A stretch of 64,000 nt of DNA from Pantoea phytobeneficialis (lineage in GTDB: Bacteria; Pseudomonadota; Gammaproteobacteria; Enterobacterales; Enterobacteriaceae), in NCBI RefSeq assembly GCF_009728735.1, contig NZ_CP024636.1:146572-210571 (forward strand), read 5' to 3'. Within the stretch, counting starts at the first letter, position 1; each line of letters begins with the position of its first letter. Below, piece by piece: positions 38,178 through 48,161 of this stretch. Under the pieces are notes generated by a model that made no database searches, had not been told where the DNA came from, and saw nothing but the letters and a program-made list of their open reading frames with translations. A program made the translations under genes and the position numbers.

Positions 38178-39430
38178 TGTCACTCGCTAAAGCCTCGGTG
38201 TGGACCGCATCGTCCACGCTGGTCAAAATTGTTGCCGGGTTGCTGGTGGTCAAATTGCTGGCCGTCAGTTTCGGCCCGGAAGGTGTCGGCCAGGCCGGAA
38301 ACTTCCGTCAGCTGATTACCGTGCTCGGCGTGCTGGCCGGTGCCGGCATATTTAACGGCGTGACCACCTATGTGGCGCAATTTCAGCAGCAACCCGCGTC
38401 GCTACGGGCTGTCACCGGAACGGCATCCGCGCTGGTGCTTGGCTTCTCCACGCTACTGGCGGTGGTGTTTTTGCTGGCTGCGGCACCAATTAGCCGGGCG
38501 TTATTCGGCCACGATCATTATCAGGGCGTGGTACGCATCGTGGCATTTCTCCAGCTTGGTATCGCTTGGGCGAATCTGACGCTGGCATTGTTGAAAGGTT
38601 TTCGTGATGCACGCGGTAATGCGTTGGCGCTGATTGCCGGTAGCCTGATTGGCGTGGTGGCATATGCGCTGTGCTGGTGGATCGGCGGTTACGCCGGAGC
38701 ATTGGTTGGGTTAGCGCTGGTGCCTGCGCTGGTGGTGATCCCAGCGCTGATGATGTTGCGACGTCATCAGCAGGTGTTGCCACTACGTTGGTTAAAACCG
38801 GTCTGGGAGCCGGAACTGGTGCGCAATCTGGCGAAGTTTACCCTCATGGCGCTGATCACCTCGGTGACGCTGCCGGTGGCCTGGGTGTTGATGCGAAACC
38901 TGCTGGCGCAACAGCAAGGCTGGGCGCAGGTCGGGTTGTGGCAAGGTGTCACCAGCATTTCTGATGCGTATCTGCAATTTATCACCGCCACCTTTAGCGT
39001 CTGGCTGTTGCCAACCCTGGCCCGGCTGGAGCATAAGCCACAGATTGCGAGGGAAATTTTGCGCGCGCTGCGCTTTGTTTTGCCCGCGGTGGCGGCTGCC
39101 AGCTTCTGCGTCTGGTTATTGCGTGATGTGGCCATCTGGCTGCTTTTCTCCACAAAGTTCGCCGCGATGCGCGATCTGTTTGTCTGGCAACTGTGTGGTG
39201 ACGTGTTCAAAGTCGGTGCCTATGTCTTTGGTTACCTGGTTATCGCTAAAGCGTCGCTGCGTTTCTATATTTTGACGGAAGTCAGCCAGTTCATCTTACT
39301 GATGGCGTTTTCCCACTGGTTGATTCCGCTACATGGGACGGTCGGTGCCGCACAAGCCTACATGGCGACCTACATTTGCTACTTTGCGCTCTGCTGTGGC
39401 GCCTTCACCCTTTATTGCCGAAGAAAATGA
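38177..39430 (+). CDS. wzxE: WzxE, ECA lipid III flippase
   Basis: MOP-superfamily membrane protein, 417 residues with about 12 helices, that flips the undecaprenyl-linked ECA trisaccharide to the periplasmic face. N-terminal SLAKASVWTASSTLVKIVAGLLVVKLLA and the GPEGVGQAGNFRQL segment are typical of the family. Translationally coupled at both ends (TGATG with wecE, ATGA with wecF). Confidence 0.95.
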   Translation: MSLAKASVWTASSTLVKIVAGLLVVKLLAVSFGPEGVGQAGNFRQLITVLGVLAGAGIFNGVTTYVAQFQQQPASLRAVTGTASALVLGFSTLLAVVFLLAAAPISRALFGHDHYQGVVRIVAFLQLGIAWANLTLALLKGFRDARGNALALIAGSLIGVVAYALCWWIGGYAGALVGLALVPALVVIPALMMLRRHQQVLPLRWLKPVWEPELVRNLAKFTLMALITSVTLPVAWVLMRNLLAQQQGWAQVGLWQGVTSISDAYLQFITATFSVWLLPTLARLEHKPQIAREILRALRFVLPAVAAASFCVWLLRDVAIWLLFSTKFAAMRDLFVWQLCGDVFKVGAYVFGYLVIAKASLRFYILTEVSQFILLMAFSHWLIPLHGTVGAAQAYMATYICYFALCCGAFTLYCRRK

Positions 39431-40497
39431 CGTTAACTCATGTGCTGGGATCGGATATCCCCCATCATAATCACACCGTGCTGCGCTTCTTTAATGATGT
39501 GATCAGCGCGCAACTGCCGCAGGAGACGCCTCGTCGATTTATGGTGGTCACACCAACGCCAGACGCATTACAGGCTTATCAGGCATTGCAAATTGAAACC
39601 TTTCCCGACAAGCGGGCGCTGGCACGGGCGGTGATCAACCGTGCGACAGACCGGCAGCAGCGCTTCTTTTTCCACGGGCAATTTAATCCCGGGCTTTGGC
39701 TGGCGTTGTTGAGTGGCAAACTGCGACGCAACCAGGCGTTCTGGCATGTATGGGGCGCAGATTTATATGAAGAGGGCAGCGGTCTGAAGTATCAGCTGTT
39801 CTATCTGCTGCGGCGTCTCGCCCAAGGACGTATGGCGCGCGTGTTCGCGACACGCGGCGACCTGTACCATTATCAGCAACGGCATCCGCGGGTGCCGACA
39901 TCTTTGCTTTATTTCCCGACACGGATGCCGGAATGTGCCGTGCCTGTTGCGACAGAACCGCATGATTTTACCGTGTTGTTGGGTAATTCGGGCGATCGCA
40001 GCAATCGCCATATCGCGGGTTTGCAGGCGATCAAGTCACAGTTTGGTGACCAAATAAAGGTGGTGATACCGCTTGGCTATCCCGCTAATAATGATACATA
40101 TATTAACGAAGTCGCTACTGAAGCCGCGTTACTTTTCCCCAATGGGCAGGTTACGCTGTTGCGCGATAAGATCGATTTTGACGCCTATCTTGCGCTGCTC
40201 AGCCGTTGCCACCTGGGTTATTTTATGTTTGAACGCCAGCAGGGGATTGGTACCCTTTGCCTGCTGATTCAGGCTGGCATTCCGTTTGTTCTCAGCCGCA
40301 AAAACCCGTTCTGGCGCGATCTTAGTGAGCAGGGATTACCGGTGTTGTTCAGCGACGATGCTCTGGACAGCGCTCGGGTCGCAGAGGCACAGCGCCAGCT
40401 GATGCAGTGCGATCCTGCCTCCATCGCATTCTTTGCCCCCGGCTATCTGGCAGGGTGGCGCGAGGCACTCACTCTGAGTGAAACGGAGAACTTATGA
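39427..40497 (+). CDS. wecF: WecF (RffT), Fuc4NAc transferase
   Basis: GT56 enzyme that adds Fuc4NAc to lipid II to finish the ECA repeat unit. Start placed at 39427 ([21 protein letters not shown]), overlapping the wzxE stop, giving 356 residues. Conserved: [51 protein letters not shown] and [20 protein letters not shown]. Upstream open frame inside wzxE is ignored. Confidence 0.95.
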   Translation: MTLTHVLGSDIPHHNHTVLRFFNDVISAQLPQETPRRFMVVTPTPDALQAYQALQIETFPDKRALARAVINRATDRQQRFFFHGQFNPGLWLALLSGKLRRNQAFWHVWGADLYEEGSGLKYQLFYLLRRLAQGRMARVFATRGDLYHYQQRHPRVPTSLLYFPTRMPECAVPVATEPHDFTVLLGNSGDRSNRHIAGLQAIKSQFGDQIKVVIPLGYPANNDTYINEVATEAALLFPNGQVTLLRDKIDFDAYLALLSRCHLGYFMFERQQGIGTLCLLIQAGIPFVLSRKNPFWRDLSEQGLPVLFSDDALDSARVAEAQRQLMQCDPASIAFFAPGYLAGWREALTLSETENL

Positions 40498-41837
40498 CCC
40501 TCTTGCAGTTCAGCGGTCTGCTGGTGGTGTATTTGTTCTCGCTGGGTTTTATCCTGACTCTGACCTGGCGGGAATTTAAACGGGTGCGTTTCAACTTCCA
40601 CCTGTTCTTTACCATTCTGTTTTTACTGACATTTTATTTTGGCTTTCCACTGACCAGCATTCTGGTGTTCCGCTTCAATATGGCGGTGGTGCCCGCAGAA
40701 TTTCTGTTGCAGGCGCTACTGGCTGCCACCAGTTTCTATGCCATCTATTACGTGAGCTACAAAGTCCGTTTGCGTCCGGCCACTCGCGTGCCGCGCAAAC
40801 CCTGGTTGCAGATGAACCGGGTGGAAACCCATCTCACCTGTCTGCTGTTGGCGCTGGTGGCAATCGGCACCGTAACGGTGTTTTTCCTGCATAATGGCCT
40901 GCTGCTGTTCCGGCTGACGGCCTATAACCAGATCTTCTCCAGCGAAGTCTCCGGTGTGGCGCTAAAACGCTTCTTCTACTTCTTCATCCCGGCGATGTTG
41001 ATTCGTTACTTCCTCAACCCGACACTGCGTCAGTGGCTGCTGTTTTTGCTGGTTTCCGTGGCTTTTGGCCTGCTGACCTATGCGTTGGTGGGGGGCACGC
41101 GCGCGAACATCATCATCGCCTTTGCGTTGTTCCTGTTTATCGGTATTACCCGCGGCTGGATCACGCTGTGGATGCTGGCCGCTGCGGGGGTGCTGGCGAT
41201 TGGCGGCATGTTCTGGCTGGCGCTGCGACGTTATAACCTCGATGTGATGGGGGATGAGGCGTTTTACACCTTCCTTTATCTGACGCGCGATACCTTCTCT
41301 CCGTGGGAGAATCTGGCGTTGTTGTTACAGCATTACGACAAAATCTCGTTTCAGGGCTTGGCCCCAATGTGGCGTGATTTTTACGTATTTATTCCCAGCT
41401 GGCTGTGGCCGGGACGTCCGTCGATGGTGCTGAACAGCGCCAACTACTTTACCTGGGAAGTGCTCAATAACCACTCCGGGCTGGCGATCTCGCCAACGTT
41501 ACTTGGGTCGCTGTTGGTGATGGGTGGCGTGTGGTTTATTCCGCTGGGTGCCGTTGCGGTGGGCCTGTTAATGAAAGGCTTCGATACGCTTTACGCGCGT
41601 GGTCGTCATGAGACTAATCGTTATAACGGGGCCATTTTGCAAAGTTTTTGTTTTGGTGCGGTGTTTAACATGATCGTGCTGGCGCGTGAAGGGCTGGATG
41701 CCTTCGGTTCACGCGTGGTGTTTTTCTGCGTTATTTTTGCCGCCTGCTTATTGGTGGCGAAGTTGCTTTACTGGCTGCTGGATCGTGCCGGATTGATCCG
41801 ACAACGCGGTGAGCCGGTGTTACCCAGCCCTTTTTAA
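40494..41837 (+). CDS. wzyE: WzyE, ECA polymerase
   Basis: Polytopic inner-membrane protein of 447 residues with about 11-12 helices that polymerises ECA repeat units in the periplasm. The [22 protein letters not shown] segment and the periplasmic loop around [35 protein letters not shown] are characteristic. It starts within the wecF stop (ATGA). Confidence 0.95.
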   Translation: MTLLQFSGLLVVYLFSLGFILTLTWREFKRVRFNFHLFFTILFLLTFYFGFPLTSILVFRFNMAVVPAEFLLQALLAATSFYAIYYVSYKVRLRPATRVPRKPWLQMNRVETHLTCLLLALVAIGTVTVFFLHNGLLLFRLTAYNQIFSSEVSGVALKRFFYFFIPAMLIRYFLNPTLRQWLLFLLVSVAFGLLTYALVGGTRANIIIAFALFLFIGITRGWITLWMLAAAGVLAIGGMFWLALRRYNLDVMGDEAFYTFLYLTRDTFSPWENLALLLQHYDKISFQGLAPMWRDFYVFIPSWLWPGRPSMVLNSANYFTWEVLNNHSGLAISPTLLGSLLVMGGVWFIPLGAVAVGLLMKGFDTLYARGRHETNRYNGAILQSFCFGAVFNMIVLAREGLDAFGSRVVFFCVIFAACLLVAKLLYWLLDRAGLIRQRGEPVLPSPF

Positions 41838-41861
41838 CCTCCGGGGACAACAGGAAAACGT

Positions 41862-42611
41862 TTGACGTTGAATACGATAAAAAAAGAGGAGCCGCGTTAT
41901 TCGCTACGCGGTATCGATCTCTACGCTTTTCAGGATGGGGCGTCCTTTCTCGACTTTCTTCTGCCTGACGAGAAGCCGCGCAGTGGCACGCTGGTGGCGA
42001 TCAATGCCGAAAAAATGTTGACGCTGGAAAGCGATGCACAAGTCCGTGCGTTGATTGAGCAAGCCGAATTTAAATATGCCGATGGCATCAGCATTGTGCG
42101 TTCGTTACGCAAGAAATATCCGCAGATACGGGTAAACAGAATTGCCGGAGCCGATTTGTGGGAGGCATTGATGGAACGTGCTGGCCGCAGTGGCATCCCG
42201 GTCTTTTTGATTGGCGGTCGTGACGCCGTGTTGCAGGAAACTTGCGAAAAACTACGCCGTCAGTGGCAGGTGAACATTGTCGGCAGCCAGGATGGCTATT
42301 TTACCCTGGATGAGCGCGAGGCGTTATTTACGCGTATTGCTGCCAGCAAAGCGCAGATTGTGACTGTCGCGCTGGGATCGCCGCGTCAGGAGTTGCTGAT
42401 GCGTGATTGCCGCGCCCATTGGCCCGACGCGCTGTATATGGGGGTAGGTGGCACCTACGATGTGTTTACCGGACGGGTGGCGCGCGCGCCCCGTAGCTGG
42501 CAAAAACTTGGGCTGGAATGGCTGTATCGCTTGATTCGTCAGCCTTCGCGCTGGCGACGCCAAATAAAGTTGCTGAAATATTTAGGCTATCACTGGCGCG
42601 GCGATCTCTGA
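41862..42611 (+). CDS. wecG: WecG (RffM), UDP-ManNAcA transferase
   Basis: GT26 (WecG/TagA/CpsF) enzyme that adds ManNAcA to lipid I to form lipid II. The best start is TTG 41862, six bases after an AGGAAA Shine-Dalgarno, giving 249 residues; TTG 41868 is also possible. Motifs: [48 protein letters not shown] and [17 protein letters not shown]. Last gene of the wec operon. A weak ATTGCTG/CAGCAAT hairpin follows at 42613-42633. Confidence 0.95.
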   Translation: MTLNTIKKEEPRYSLRGIDLYAFQDGASFLDFLLPDEKPRSGTLVAINAEKMLTLESDAQVRALIEQAEFKYADGISIVRSLRKKYPQIRVNRIAGADLWEALMERAGRSGIPVFLIGGRDAVLQETCEKLRRQWQVNIVGSQDGYFTLDEREALFTRIAASKAQIVTVALGSPRQELLMRDCRAHWPDALYMGVGGTYDVFTGRVARAPRSWQKLGLEWLYRLIRQPSRWRRQIKLLKYLGYHWRGDL

Positions 42612-42719
42612 TATTGCTGATTAATGCAGCAATTTCTGGTTGGGGCAGGCATAAAGTGCAGTATTTATCGACGGAATGCACAAAGCGTAACCAAACGCGT
42701 TTTTTTATGAAAAAAGCAC

Positions 42720-42748
42720 TGGACAGTCTGGTATCAGGTCCGTAGTAT
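42720..42748 (+). promoter_or_regulatory. Promoter of the tRNA operon
   Basis: TGGACA (42720-42725), 17-base spacer, TAGTAT (42743-42748): a good sigma-70 match with initiation expected near 42755, about 15 bases before the first tRNA. It is the only strong promoter seen ahead of the four tRNAs. Confidence 0.7.
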
Positions 42749-42769
42749 GCACATCCGCAACGGCGCTAC

Positions 42770-42846
<77 letters not shown>

Positions 42847-42909
42847 TTAAGTTTGTGCGCAAGAGCTTCGGTGGTTTTAAATACCGCGTTAGGCAGTAAA
42901 AAGATTTAT

Positions 42910-42986
42910 GGTGGCTATAGCTCAGTTGGTAGAGCCCTGGATTGTGATTCCAGTTGTCGTGGGTTCGAGTCCCATTAGCCACCCCA
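42910..42986 (+). tRNA. hisR: tRNA-His (GTG)
   Basis: 77 bases counting the encoded extra 5' G (G-1) that marks tRNA-His. The anticodon loop TTGTGAT gives GTG. CCA is encoded (ends CCACCCCA). Confidence 0.97.
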
Positions 42987-43002
42987 GATTTTGCTGGGAC
43001 AT

Positions 43003-43089
43003 GCGAAGGTGGCGGAATTGGTAGACGCGCTAGCTTCAGGTGTTAGTGTCTTAACGGACGTGAGGGTTCAAGTCCCTCTCTTCGCACCA
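43003..43089 (+). tRNA. leuT: tRNA-Leu (CAG)
   Basis: 87-base class II tRNA with a long variable arm (GTGTCTTAACGGAC). The anticodon loop CTTCAGG gives CAG. CCA is encoded. Confidence 0.97.
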
Positions 43090-43114
43090 GGCAAAATATT
43101 AAGATAAAAAAAAT

Positions 43115-43191
43115 CGGCGAGTAGCGCAGCTTGGTAGCGCAACTGGTTTGGGACCAGTGGGTCGGAGGTTCGAATCCTCTCTCGCCGACCA
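43115..43191 (+). tRNA. proM: tRNA-Pro (TGG)
   Basis: 77-base tRNA from CGGCGAG to CTCGCCG-A-CCA. The anticodon loop TTTGGGA gives TGG. Last of the cluster, followed by an intrinsic terminator. Confidence 0.97.
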
Positions 43192-43207
43192 TCTTAATAT
43201 GAAAAAC

Positions 43208-43232
43208 AACCTGCTAAGAGCAGGTTTTTTTT
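43208..43232 (+). terminator. Terminator of the tRNA operon
   Basis: AACCTGCT-AAG-AGCAGGTT followed by a run of T. A compact intrinsic terminator 17 bases after proM. Confidence 0.93.
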
Positions 43233-43260
43233 CGTCCGTAGAAAAGTGATTTCATGCCAT

Positions 43261-43278
43261 TGTCTCTGTTCTGAGACA
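43261..43278 (+). promoter_or_regulatory. GlrR-type operator 1 (TGTC-N10-GACA)
   Basis: Perfect TGTC-N10-GACA about 197 bases upstream of the glmZ start. This pattern is the known binding site of the response regulator GlrR (QseF/YfhA), the activator of sigma-54 transcription of glmY and glmZ. Confidence 0.8.
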
Positions 43279-43323
43279 TGCAACTTAATGATTTATATGT
43301 ATTTTACATATCCTTGCATTGTC

Positions 43324-43341
43324 TGTCGCTCAGCGGAGACA
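43324..43341 (+). promoter_or_regulatory. GlrR-type operator 2 (TGTC-N10-GACA)
   Basis: Second perfect TGTC-N10-GACA, centred about 143 bases upstream of glmZ. The 45-base gap to operator 1 is AT-rich (ATTTATATGTATTTTACAT), which could bend or bind IHF. Confidence 0.8.
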
Positions 43342-43355
43342 ATCTGAAGCTGGTT

Positions 43356-43373
43356 TGTCGCTGTTTCCCGACA
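43356..43373 (+). promoter_or_regulatory. GlrR-type operator 3 (TGTC-N10-GACA)
   Basis: Third perfect TGTC-N10-GACA, centred about 110 bases upstream of glmZ. Its start lies 32 bases from that of operator 2, close to three helical turns, so dimers would sit on one face of the DNA. Confidence 0.8.
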
Positions 43374-43447
43374 TCATCGTTTGGCTTTACCATACCTGTT
43401 AAAATAACCATTTGATAAATATAGATTTAATTTGTCATCTGCAAACC

Positions 43448-43463
43448 TGGCACGGCTTGTGCA
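43448..43463 (+). promoter_or_regulatory. Sigma-54 promoter of glmZ
   Basis: TGGCACGGCTTGTGCA: the -24 GG and -12 GC are exactly 10 bases apart, with one mismatch (G for T) in the TTGC box. The predicted start is about 12 bases downstream, at the GTAG of glmZ. A TAATAT just after could act as an overlapping sigma-70 -10 box, as known for E. coli glmZ. Confidence 0.8.
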
Positions 43464-43474
43464 ATAATATCTTC

Positions 43475-43671
43475 GTAGATGCTCATTCCACCTCTTATGT
43501 CTGCTGATGCTGCATAAACCTGGGAATGATGCAGAGCCCCTTACGGTATCCGTTGTCCAGCCAGGCAGCATCGCGCAAGCCTTACTGCAAACCCGGACAT
43601 TACGTTGAGTCGGATACCATCAGTTGTCTTACCGACCTGATCTTACACCTGCCTCTGGCAGGTGTTTTTTT
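43475..43671 (+). ncRNA. glmZ: GlmZ small RNA
   Basis: A trans-acting sRNA that, with Hfq, base-pairs with and activates glmS mRNA (glucosamine-6-phosphate synthase) and is cleaved by RNase E with RapZ unless decoyed by GlmY. Recognised from its 5' end (GTAGATGCTCATTCCACCTC, near identical to E. coli), from the GGAATGATGCAGAGCC and ACGTTGAGT segments, and from its place just upstream of hemY. The 3' end is an intrinsic terminator. The middle is more diverged than the ends. Regulation by GlrR and sigma-54 is supported by the upstream sites. Confidence 0.92.
43645..43671 (+). terminator. Terminator of glmZ
   Basis: ACACCTGCC-TCT-GGCAGGTGT followed by TTTTTT. It defines the 3' end of the sRNA. 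Confidence 0.92.
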
Positions 43672-43684
43672 ATCTGCAAAATCT

Positions 43685-43745
43685 ACGCGATAAATCGCGC
43701 CGCTATGCATCACATACATTCTGTAGTGGCGTGATTTATCTCGCC
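43685..43745. repeat. Inverted pair of the dispersed palindrome
   Basis: ACGCGATAAATCGCGCCGCT (43685-43704) faces GTAGTGGCGTGATTTATC (43723-43740). Slightly degenerate copies of the family with an inter-copy spacer of about 16 bases, between glmZ and the convergent hemY 3' end. Confidence 0.7.
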
Positions 43746-43762
43746 TGATGATAGAATTTGGC

Positions 43763-43787
43763 GAAAAAAAAGCCGGGCAAGCCCGGC
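43763..43787 (-). terminator. Terminator of the hem operon
   Basis: On the minus strand GCCGGGCTTGCCCGGC is followed by TTTTTTTT, 26 bases past the hemY stop. A strong intrinsic terminator for hemCDXY. Confidence 0.9.
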
Positions 43788-43812
43788 GTGCACAAAAATA
43801 ACAATCGAGAAA

Positions 43813-45009
43813 TCAGGCGCTGGGGTTGTTCTTCAACGTCAGCAGGAGTCCTTCACGACGCATCTTCGCCGCTTCTTCCGGCCGGTGCATGCGATCGAAG
43901 ACATCCGCCAGCCATGCGTAATCAAACGCATCGGGACGCTGCGCCAGTGCCTGCTGGAAGGCTTCTGCTGCCTGCTGCCACTCGCCGTGACGCATCAGCA
44001 TCTGGCCCAGCGTGCTGTGCAGCAGCGGTGTTGCGCCATGCTGTTTAATTTGATTGCGCAGCGCTTTCTCCAGCGACTCTGGATCGCCGCTTTTGATACG
44101 CGGCATCAGCAGCACCAGACGATCGTCATACTGGCGCTTCAGCCCATCCAGCACGATAGCTTGCGCGGTATCCGGGTCATCGCACTCAATCAGATGTTCC
44201 GCCATTGCCACCTGCAACGCAGTTTCCTGACGGGTTTTACGGCTCTGATTTTGCCACCAGCGTTTCAGGCCATCGCTGCCCTGGTCGGCCATCGCCTGAT
44301 TCATCAGGCCCAGCCATGCTTGCTGCTGGAGCGCTGCGCGCTGGGTATCATCGTTGATCTGCACTTTTTGCATCGAGGGCAGGATATCCAGCAGCGCGCC
44401 CCAGGCACCCGTACGGATATAGGCCTGCTCAGCCAGACGTAACACTTCAGGGTGACGTGGTGCCACTTCCAGCAAACGGTCGATGCCATGACGGGCGGCG
44501 TGGTCTTCATTGCGCGCCAGTTGCAGACGAACTCGGGTAATCTCCACCGGAATGGTGTCGTTTTGCGACAGCTCGGCGGCACGTTCCAGATGCTGGTTAG
44601 CGCGAAGCTCGTCGCCACGCTGCTGCGCTGCTTCTGCCGCCAGCAGATAGTTAGCGACTGGCTGGTCGGCGTGATCGGCATCTTTCGACAGCAGTTTCTC
44701 AACTTGCTTGTAATCGCCTTCTGCCAGCTTCATCAGCGCGGTTTGAGTATGACGCTGCGCGCGACGACGCTTACGACCGGTAAACCAGCCACGGGTACGT
44801 GCGCCGGTACGGAACAGACGGCGCAGTACCCACTCAACGAACAGAATCACCAGCAGGCTGAGGATCAGGATGATGGCCAGGCCGGTAACGCTGGTTTCAA
44901 TGTTCCAGTTGTCGGTCTGGATCAGCACATAACCCTGATGACCGGCCAACATTGGGCCGAGCACCACACCGGCGATCAACAGCAGAAAAAGTACCAATAC
45001 TTTTAGCAT
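43813..45009 (-). CDS. hemY: HemY, membrane TPR protein of the hem operon
   Basis: Inner-membrane protein of 398 residues with two N-terminal helices (about 3-21 and 38-62), a basic loop, then HemY_N and TPR repeats to the C-terminus (HSTLGQMLMRHGEWQQAAEAFQQALAQRPDAF near 335-366). Enterobacterial HemY is not protoporphyrinogen oxidase; its role is proposed to be scaffolding in heme synthesis. It starts 2 bases after the hemX stop. Confidence 0.95.
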   Translation of the reverse strand: MLKVLVLFLLLIAGVVLGPMLAGHQGYVLIQTDNWNIETSVTGLAIILILSLLVILFVEWVLRRLFRTGARTRGWFTGRKRRRAQRHTQTALMKLAEGDYKQVEKLLSKDADHADQPVANYLLAAEAAQQRGDELRANQHLERAAELSQNDTIPVEITRVRLQLARNEDHAARHGIDRLLEVAPRHPEVLRLAEQAYIRTGAWGALLDILPSMQKVQINDDTQRAALQQQAWLGLMNQAMADQGSDGLKRWWQNQSRKTRQETALQVAMAEHLIECDDPDTAQAIVLDGLKRQYDDRLVLLMPRIKSGDPESLEKALRNQIKQHGATPLLHSTLGQMLMRHGEWQQAAEAFQQALAQRPDAFDYAWLADVFDRMHRPEEAAKMRREGLLLTLKNNPSA

Positions 45010-45011
45010 GC

Positions 45012-46145
45012 TTAGCCTCCCTGCTGGTCAGCCGCAACCGATGGCTGCGCCAACAGATTACGCACGCGGGTTTGCATCAACTTATCCAGCAGTTGCTGGC
45101 TTTCCAACGAATCAGGGACATCCATCGAGATACTTTGCTGGCTCAGCTCGTCCAACTGATCAAGGAAGGCTTTGGTAGCGGCATCATTGGTGTCATACCA
45201 GGCACGTACCCAGGTGGAGACGGCATCAATCGATTGTTTGTAGATTTCGTCCTGATGGCGTGGCACGGCCTGGGCGGCGATCAGCAGACGCGAACGGATA
45301 TTTTCTCGCAGATAGACATCCTGGTTCGGCGCCAGCAGCGGCTGCGCGGTGTTATCGCGGCGGCGGATGGTGATAAAGCCGTCCATAAAGTTGTGCCAGC
45401 TTTTCACCAGATTCTGCCGCCATTCATGCAGTGAGCTGGAAAGCTCGCCGCTGTCGGCATCCATCGGCGAATCGTCGTTGTCGTTATCTGCCAGTCGCAG
45501 GTTATCCACGCCGTTCGACAGTTGGTTCAGCTTGAGGATGATGCCGTCGTAATCGACCTGGCTGACGGCTGCAAGCGAGCTGATATCCTGAGTCAGGGCG
45601 CGACGTACATTCATTACGCTCGGATCATTCATTTCCGCGAGGCTGGTGTCTGCGCTTTTCAGCAACGCGGCTGCGGTGGTGACATCCTGATCGCTCCACA
45701 GCTTACGCCCCGCCAGTTTGACCAGATAATCGGCCTGCGCCAGCAGCCAGGTGCGGGTATCGTTACCCGAAATAGTGGCGACTTTTTGCCGTAAGGCTTC
45801 CAGCTCTTTGGCGCTGGCGTCTTGTTGGTTACGTGCTTCCTGCAAGGCGCTGTTGGCGCTTTCCAGTTGCTGCGTCAGCTGTTGTTTATCGCTGCCCAGT
45901 TGCTGTTGCAGTGCGCTCAGTTGCTCACTCAGATTCTGGTTAGTCTGAGCCTGTAAGTCGGCCTGGTGTTTCCCATTCAGGTAAAGGCCCGCGCCAATCG
46001 CCAGCGCAATCACAATCGCCACCGCACCCAGCACCTTGCCATCGCGTTTGTTGTCGCGCGGTGATTTTTTAGCTGGAGGAGTAGCGTTGTCGCCCGCTGG
46101 TGTGGTTTCGTCAACCACGGCGGAGGAGGCTTTTTGTTCCGTCAT
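45012..46145 (-). CDS. hemX: HemX, single-pass membrane protein of the hem operon
   Basis: 377 residues. An acidic/Pro-rich cytosolic N-terminus, one membrane helix (about 40-58, [19 protein letters not shown]), a Gln-rich coiled coil (about 65-125) and a periplasmic C-terminal domain containing [19 protein letters not shown]. It was once called a uroporphyrinogen methylase, but no methylase motif is visible. Part of hemCDXY; 23 bases separate it from hemD. Confidence 0.94.
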   Translation of the reverse strand: MTEQKASSAVVDETTPAGDNATPPAKKSPRDNKRDGKVLGAVAIVIALAIGAGLYLNGKHQADLQAQTNQNLSEQLSALQQQLGSDKQQLTQQLESANSALQEARNQQDASAKELEALRQKVATISGNDTRTWLLAQADYLVKLAGRKLWSDQDVTTAAALLKSADTSLAEMNDPSVMNVRRALTQDISSLAAVSQVDYDGIILKLNQLSNGVDNLRLADNDNDDSPMDADSGELSSSLHEWRQNLVKSWHNFMDGFITIRRRDNTAQPLLAPNQDVYLRENIRSRLLIAAQAVPRHQDEIYKQSIDAVSTWVRAWYDTNDAATKAFLDQLDELSQQSISMDVPDSLESQQLLDKLMQTRVRNLLAQPSVAADQQGG

Positions 46146-46168
46146 TGCGGCTCATCCCAATGTTAAGT

Positions 46169-46909
46169 TCAGCGTAACGCACGCAGCAGCGCATCGTTAT
46201 CGGCACCATCGGCTACATCAATATCCTGCCAGCCCAGTGTGGCTGCCAGGGTAGCCAAACGTTCACTGACGACCACCAGCCGACAGTGTAATAACCATTC
46301 CCGTCGATCGATTGGCGGAAACAGCGCAAACAGTTGTTGTAACATTTCACCGCTGGTCACCACCAGCGTGGTAATTCCGCGATCGCGCCAGCGACGCCCC
46401 TCAACGGCACCGTCGTAGGTTTTTTCGCAACGTTGGTAGCATTCGCAGTAACGCACATCGGCACCGCGTTCCGTCAGGGTATCTGCCAGCAACTCACGAC
46501 CGGGACTGCCGCGCAGAATTAAGGCACGTTTGCCGTTCACCTGTTGTAAACGGTTGAGACGCACCAGTTCTTCGCTGGTTTCCCGCGCATGAGGATAGTC
46601 TACTTTCAGATTACTGACGGTATGCAACGCCAGCGCGGTGCTGCGGCCAATGGCGTAGTAATCAAGATGCGTGGGCCAGGCGAAGCCCTGACTTTGCAAC
46701 GCCGGGTGGGCAAAGGTCACCACCTGTTGTGACAACAAGAACACCAGGTCACCGGGTTGCAGTGCGGCAAGTTGTTGTGGCAAGTGAACAATATCGCGAC
46801 CCGGTGTGAACTCAATCAGCGGTAAGATCCACGCCAGTTTCCCCTGGGTTCGCAAACGTGCGACCAGTTCACTGGCTGCTGGCTCGGGACGGGTCACGAG
46901 AATGGTCAT
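46169..46909 (-). CDS. hemD: HemD, uroporphyrinogen-III synthase
   Basis: Closes and isomerises hydroxymethylbilane to uroporphyrinogen III. 246 residues. Two Rossmann-like lobes joined by a linker; the N-terminal [19 protein letters not shown] and the central [12 protein letters not shown] and [20 protein letters not shown] segments are typical. ATGA overlap with hemC. Confidence 0.96.
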   Translation of the reverse strand: MTILVTRPEPAASELVARLRTQGKLAWILPLIEFTPGRDIVHLPQQLAALQPGDLVFLLSQQVVTFAHPALQSQGFAWPTHLDYYAIGRSTALALHTVSNLKVDYPHARETSEELVRLNRLQQVNGKRALILRGSPGRELLADTLTERGADVRYCECYQRCEKTYDGAVEGRRWRDRGITTLVVTSGEMLQQLFALFPPIDRREWLLHCRLVVVSERLATLAATLGWQDIDVADGADNDALLRALR

Positions 46910-47847
46910 GCAGGCGGCTGCCCCTGATAAACCTCACGCAGAATCTCGCGTGCTCCATTTTCCAGTAGCTCTTCCGCCAGCGAAATACCCATCTGCTCCG
47001 CCTGATCACGCGAGCCACGACGTTCGCCGGTGATCATCTGGCTGCCATCTGGTGAACCCACCAAACCACGCAGCCACAGCTGATCGCCTTCCAGCACCGC
47101 AAAGCTACCAATCGGTACCTGACAGCCGCCTTCCAGACGGGTGTTCATGGCGCGTTCAGCGCGCACGCAAACCGCGGTATCGCCGTCATTCAGCGCCTGG
47201 AGCAGGGCGATCAGTTCGGCATCGTCAAGGCGGCATTCAATGCCGACTGCACCCTGACCGACGGCCGGTAATGAGATTTCAGCGGGTAACGCGAAGCGGA
47301 TGCGCTCTTCCAGGCCAAGACGCTTAAGGCCCGCAGCAGCCAGAATGATGGCGTCATACTCACCGGCATCCAGTTTGCCCAGGCGGGTGCCGACATTGCC
47401 GCGCAGCGAGCGAATCACCAGGTCGGGACGGCGTGCGCTGAGCTGGCACTGACGGCGTAAGCTTGAGGTGCCGACGACCGCGCCCTGTGGCAGTGCATCG
47501 ATAGAATCGTAATGATTGGAGACAAAGGCGTCGCGCGGGTCTTCGCGCTCGCAGATGGTGACCAGGCCGAGTCCTTCAGGGAAATCTACCGGCACATCTT
47601 TCATCGAATGCACGGCGAGGTCGGCGCGATTTTCCAGCATCGCCAACTCCAGCTCCTTGACGAAAAGCCCTTTTCCCCCCACTTTAGCCAGCGGCGTATC
47701 AAGGATGACATCACCTTTGGTGACCATTGGCACCAGCTCTACGCGCAGACCAGGGTGCGCCGTCATCAGGCGTTGCTGGACATATTGTGCCTGCCAGAGT
47801 GCGAGGGGACTTTGTCTTGTAGCAATTCTGAAAATTTTGTCTAACAT
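46906..47847 (-). CDS. hemC: HemC, porphobilinogen deaminase
   Basis: Polymerises four porphobilinogens to hydroxymethylbilane on a dipyrromethane cofactor. 313 residues. [14 protein letters not shown] (residues 7-20), HSMKDVP (catalytic Asp), [11 protein letters not shown], and the cofactor-carrying Cys in [10 protein letters not shown] (about residue 242). First gene of hemCDXY, divergent from cyaA across 314 bases. Confidence 0.98.
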   Translation of the reverse strand: MLDKIFRIATRQSPLALWQAQYVQQRLMTAHPGLRVELVPMVTKGDVILDTPLAKVGGKGLFVKELELAMLENRADLAVHSMKDVPVDFPEGLGLVTICEREDPRDAFVSNHYDSIDALPQGAVVGTSSLRRQCQLSARRPDLVIRSLRGNVGTRLGKLDAGEYDAIILAAAGLKRLGLEERIRFALPAEISLPAVGQGAVGIECRLDDAELIALLQALNDGDTAVCVRAERAMNTRLEGGCQVPIGSFAVLEGDQLWLRGLVGSPDGSQMITGERRGSRDQAEQMGISLAEELLENGAREILREVYQGQPPA

Positions 47848-48161
47848 GCTGTTAACCGTTTTGATCGTTCATCGAATATCCTACCATCGATAGGGGAATG
47901 CTGTCAGTTTCAACGGATTGAAAAGACTCTGATGTCAGATTTCGCCGCGATCACCGGGGAATAATCTGAGGTCATAGTCCGAAAACGCAGGGGTTAGTTC
48001 GGAACGTGCTAAACTGTTAAGTAGCGCAACTTTCTTTACGGTCAATCTGCCAGGTGTTAGATTGATCACGTTTCCAGCAATAATTTGCCCGATATCTTTA
48101 TTATTAAGTGGCAGGTTTCGGAAACAGGGTGCTTAACACTGGGACAATCAGGCGAAACGTC
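47848..48161. promoter_or_regulatory. hemC / cyaA divergent regulatory region
   Basis: This 314-base spacer has the cyaA P2-type promoter: TTTACG (48035-48040), 16-base spacer, TTAGAT (48057-48062), matching the E. coli arrangement. A CRP site overlaps it (next entry). The cyaA leader of about 90 bases includes a GTTTCGGAAAC palindrome near 48115. No specific hemC promoter could be picked with confidence. Confidence 0.65.
48055..48070 (+). promoter_or_regulatory. CRP site overlapping the cyaA promoter
   Basis: TGTTA-N6-TCACG overlaps the -10 region of cyaA P2 in the same place as in E. coli, where cAMP-CRP represses cyaA. One arm (TCACG) is strong, the other imperfect. Confidence 0.75.

Noticed and set aside
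43374..43571. 65-codon minus-strand frame in the proM-hemY spacer
   Set aside because: It overlaps the third GlrR site, the sigma-54 promoter and the 5' half of GlmZ, which explain the conservation of this stretch. It lacks a credible ribosome-binding site.
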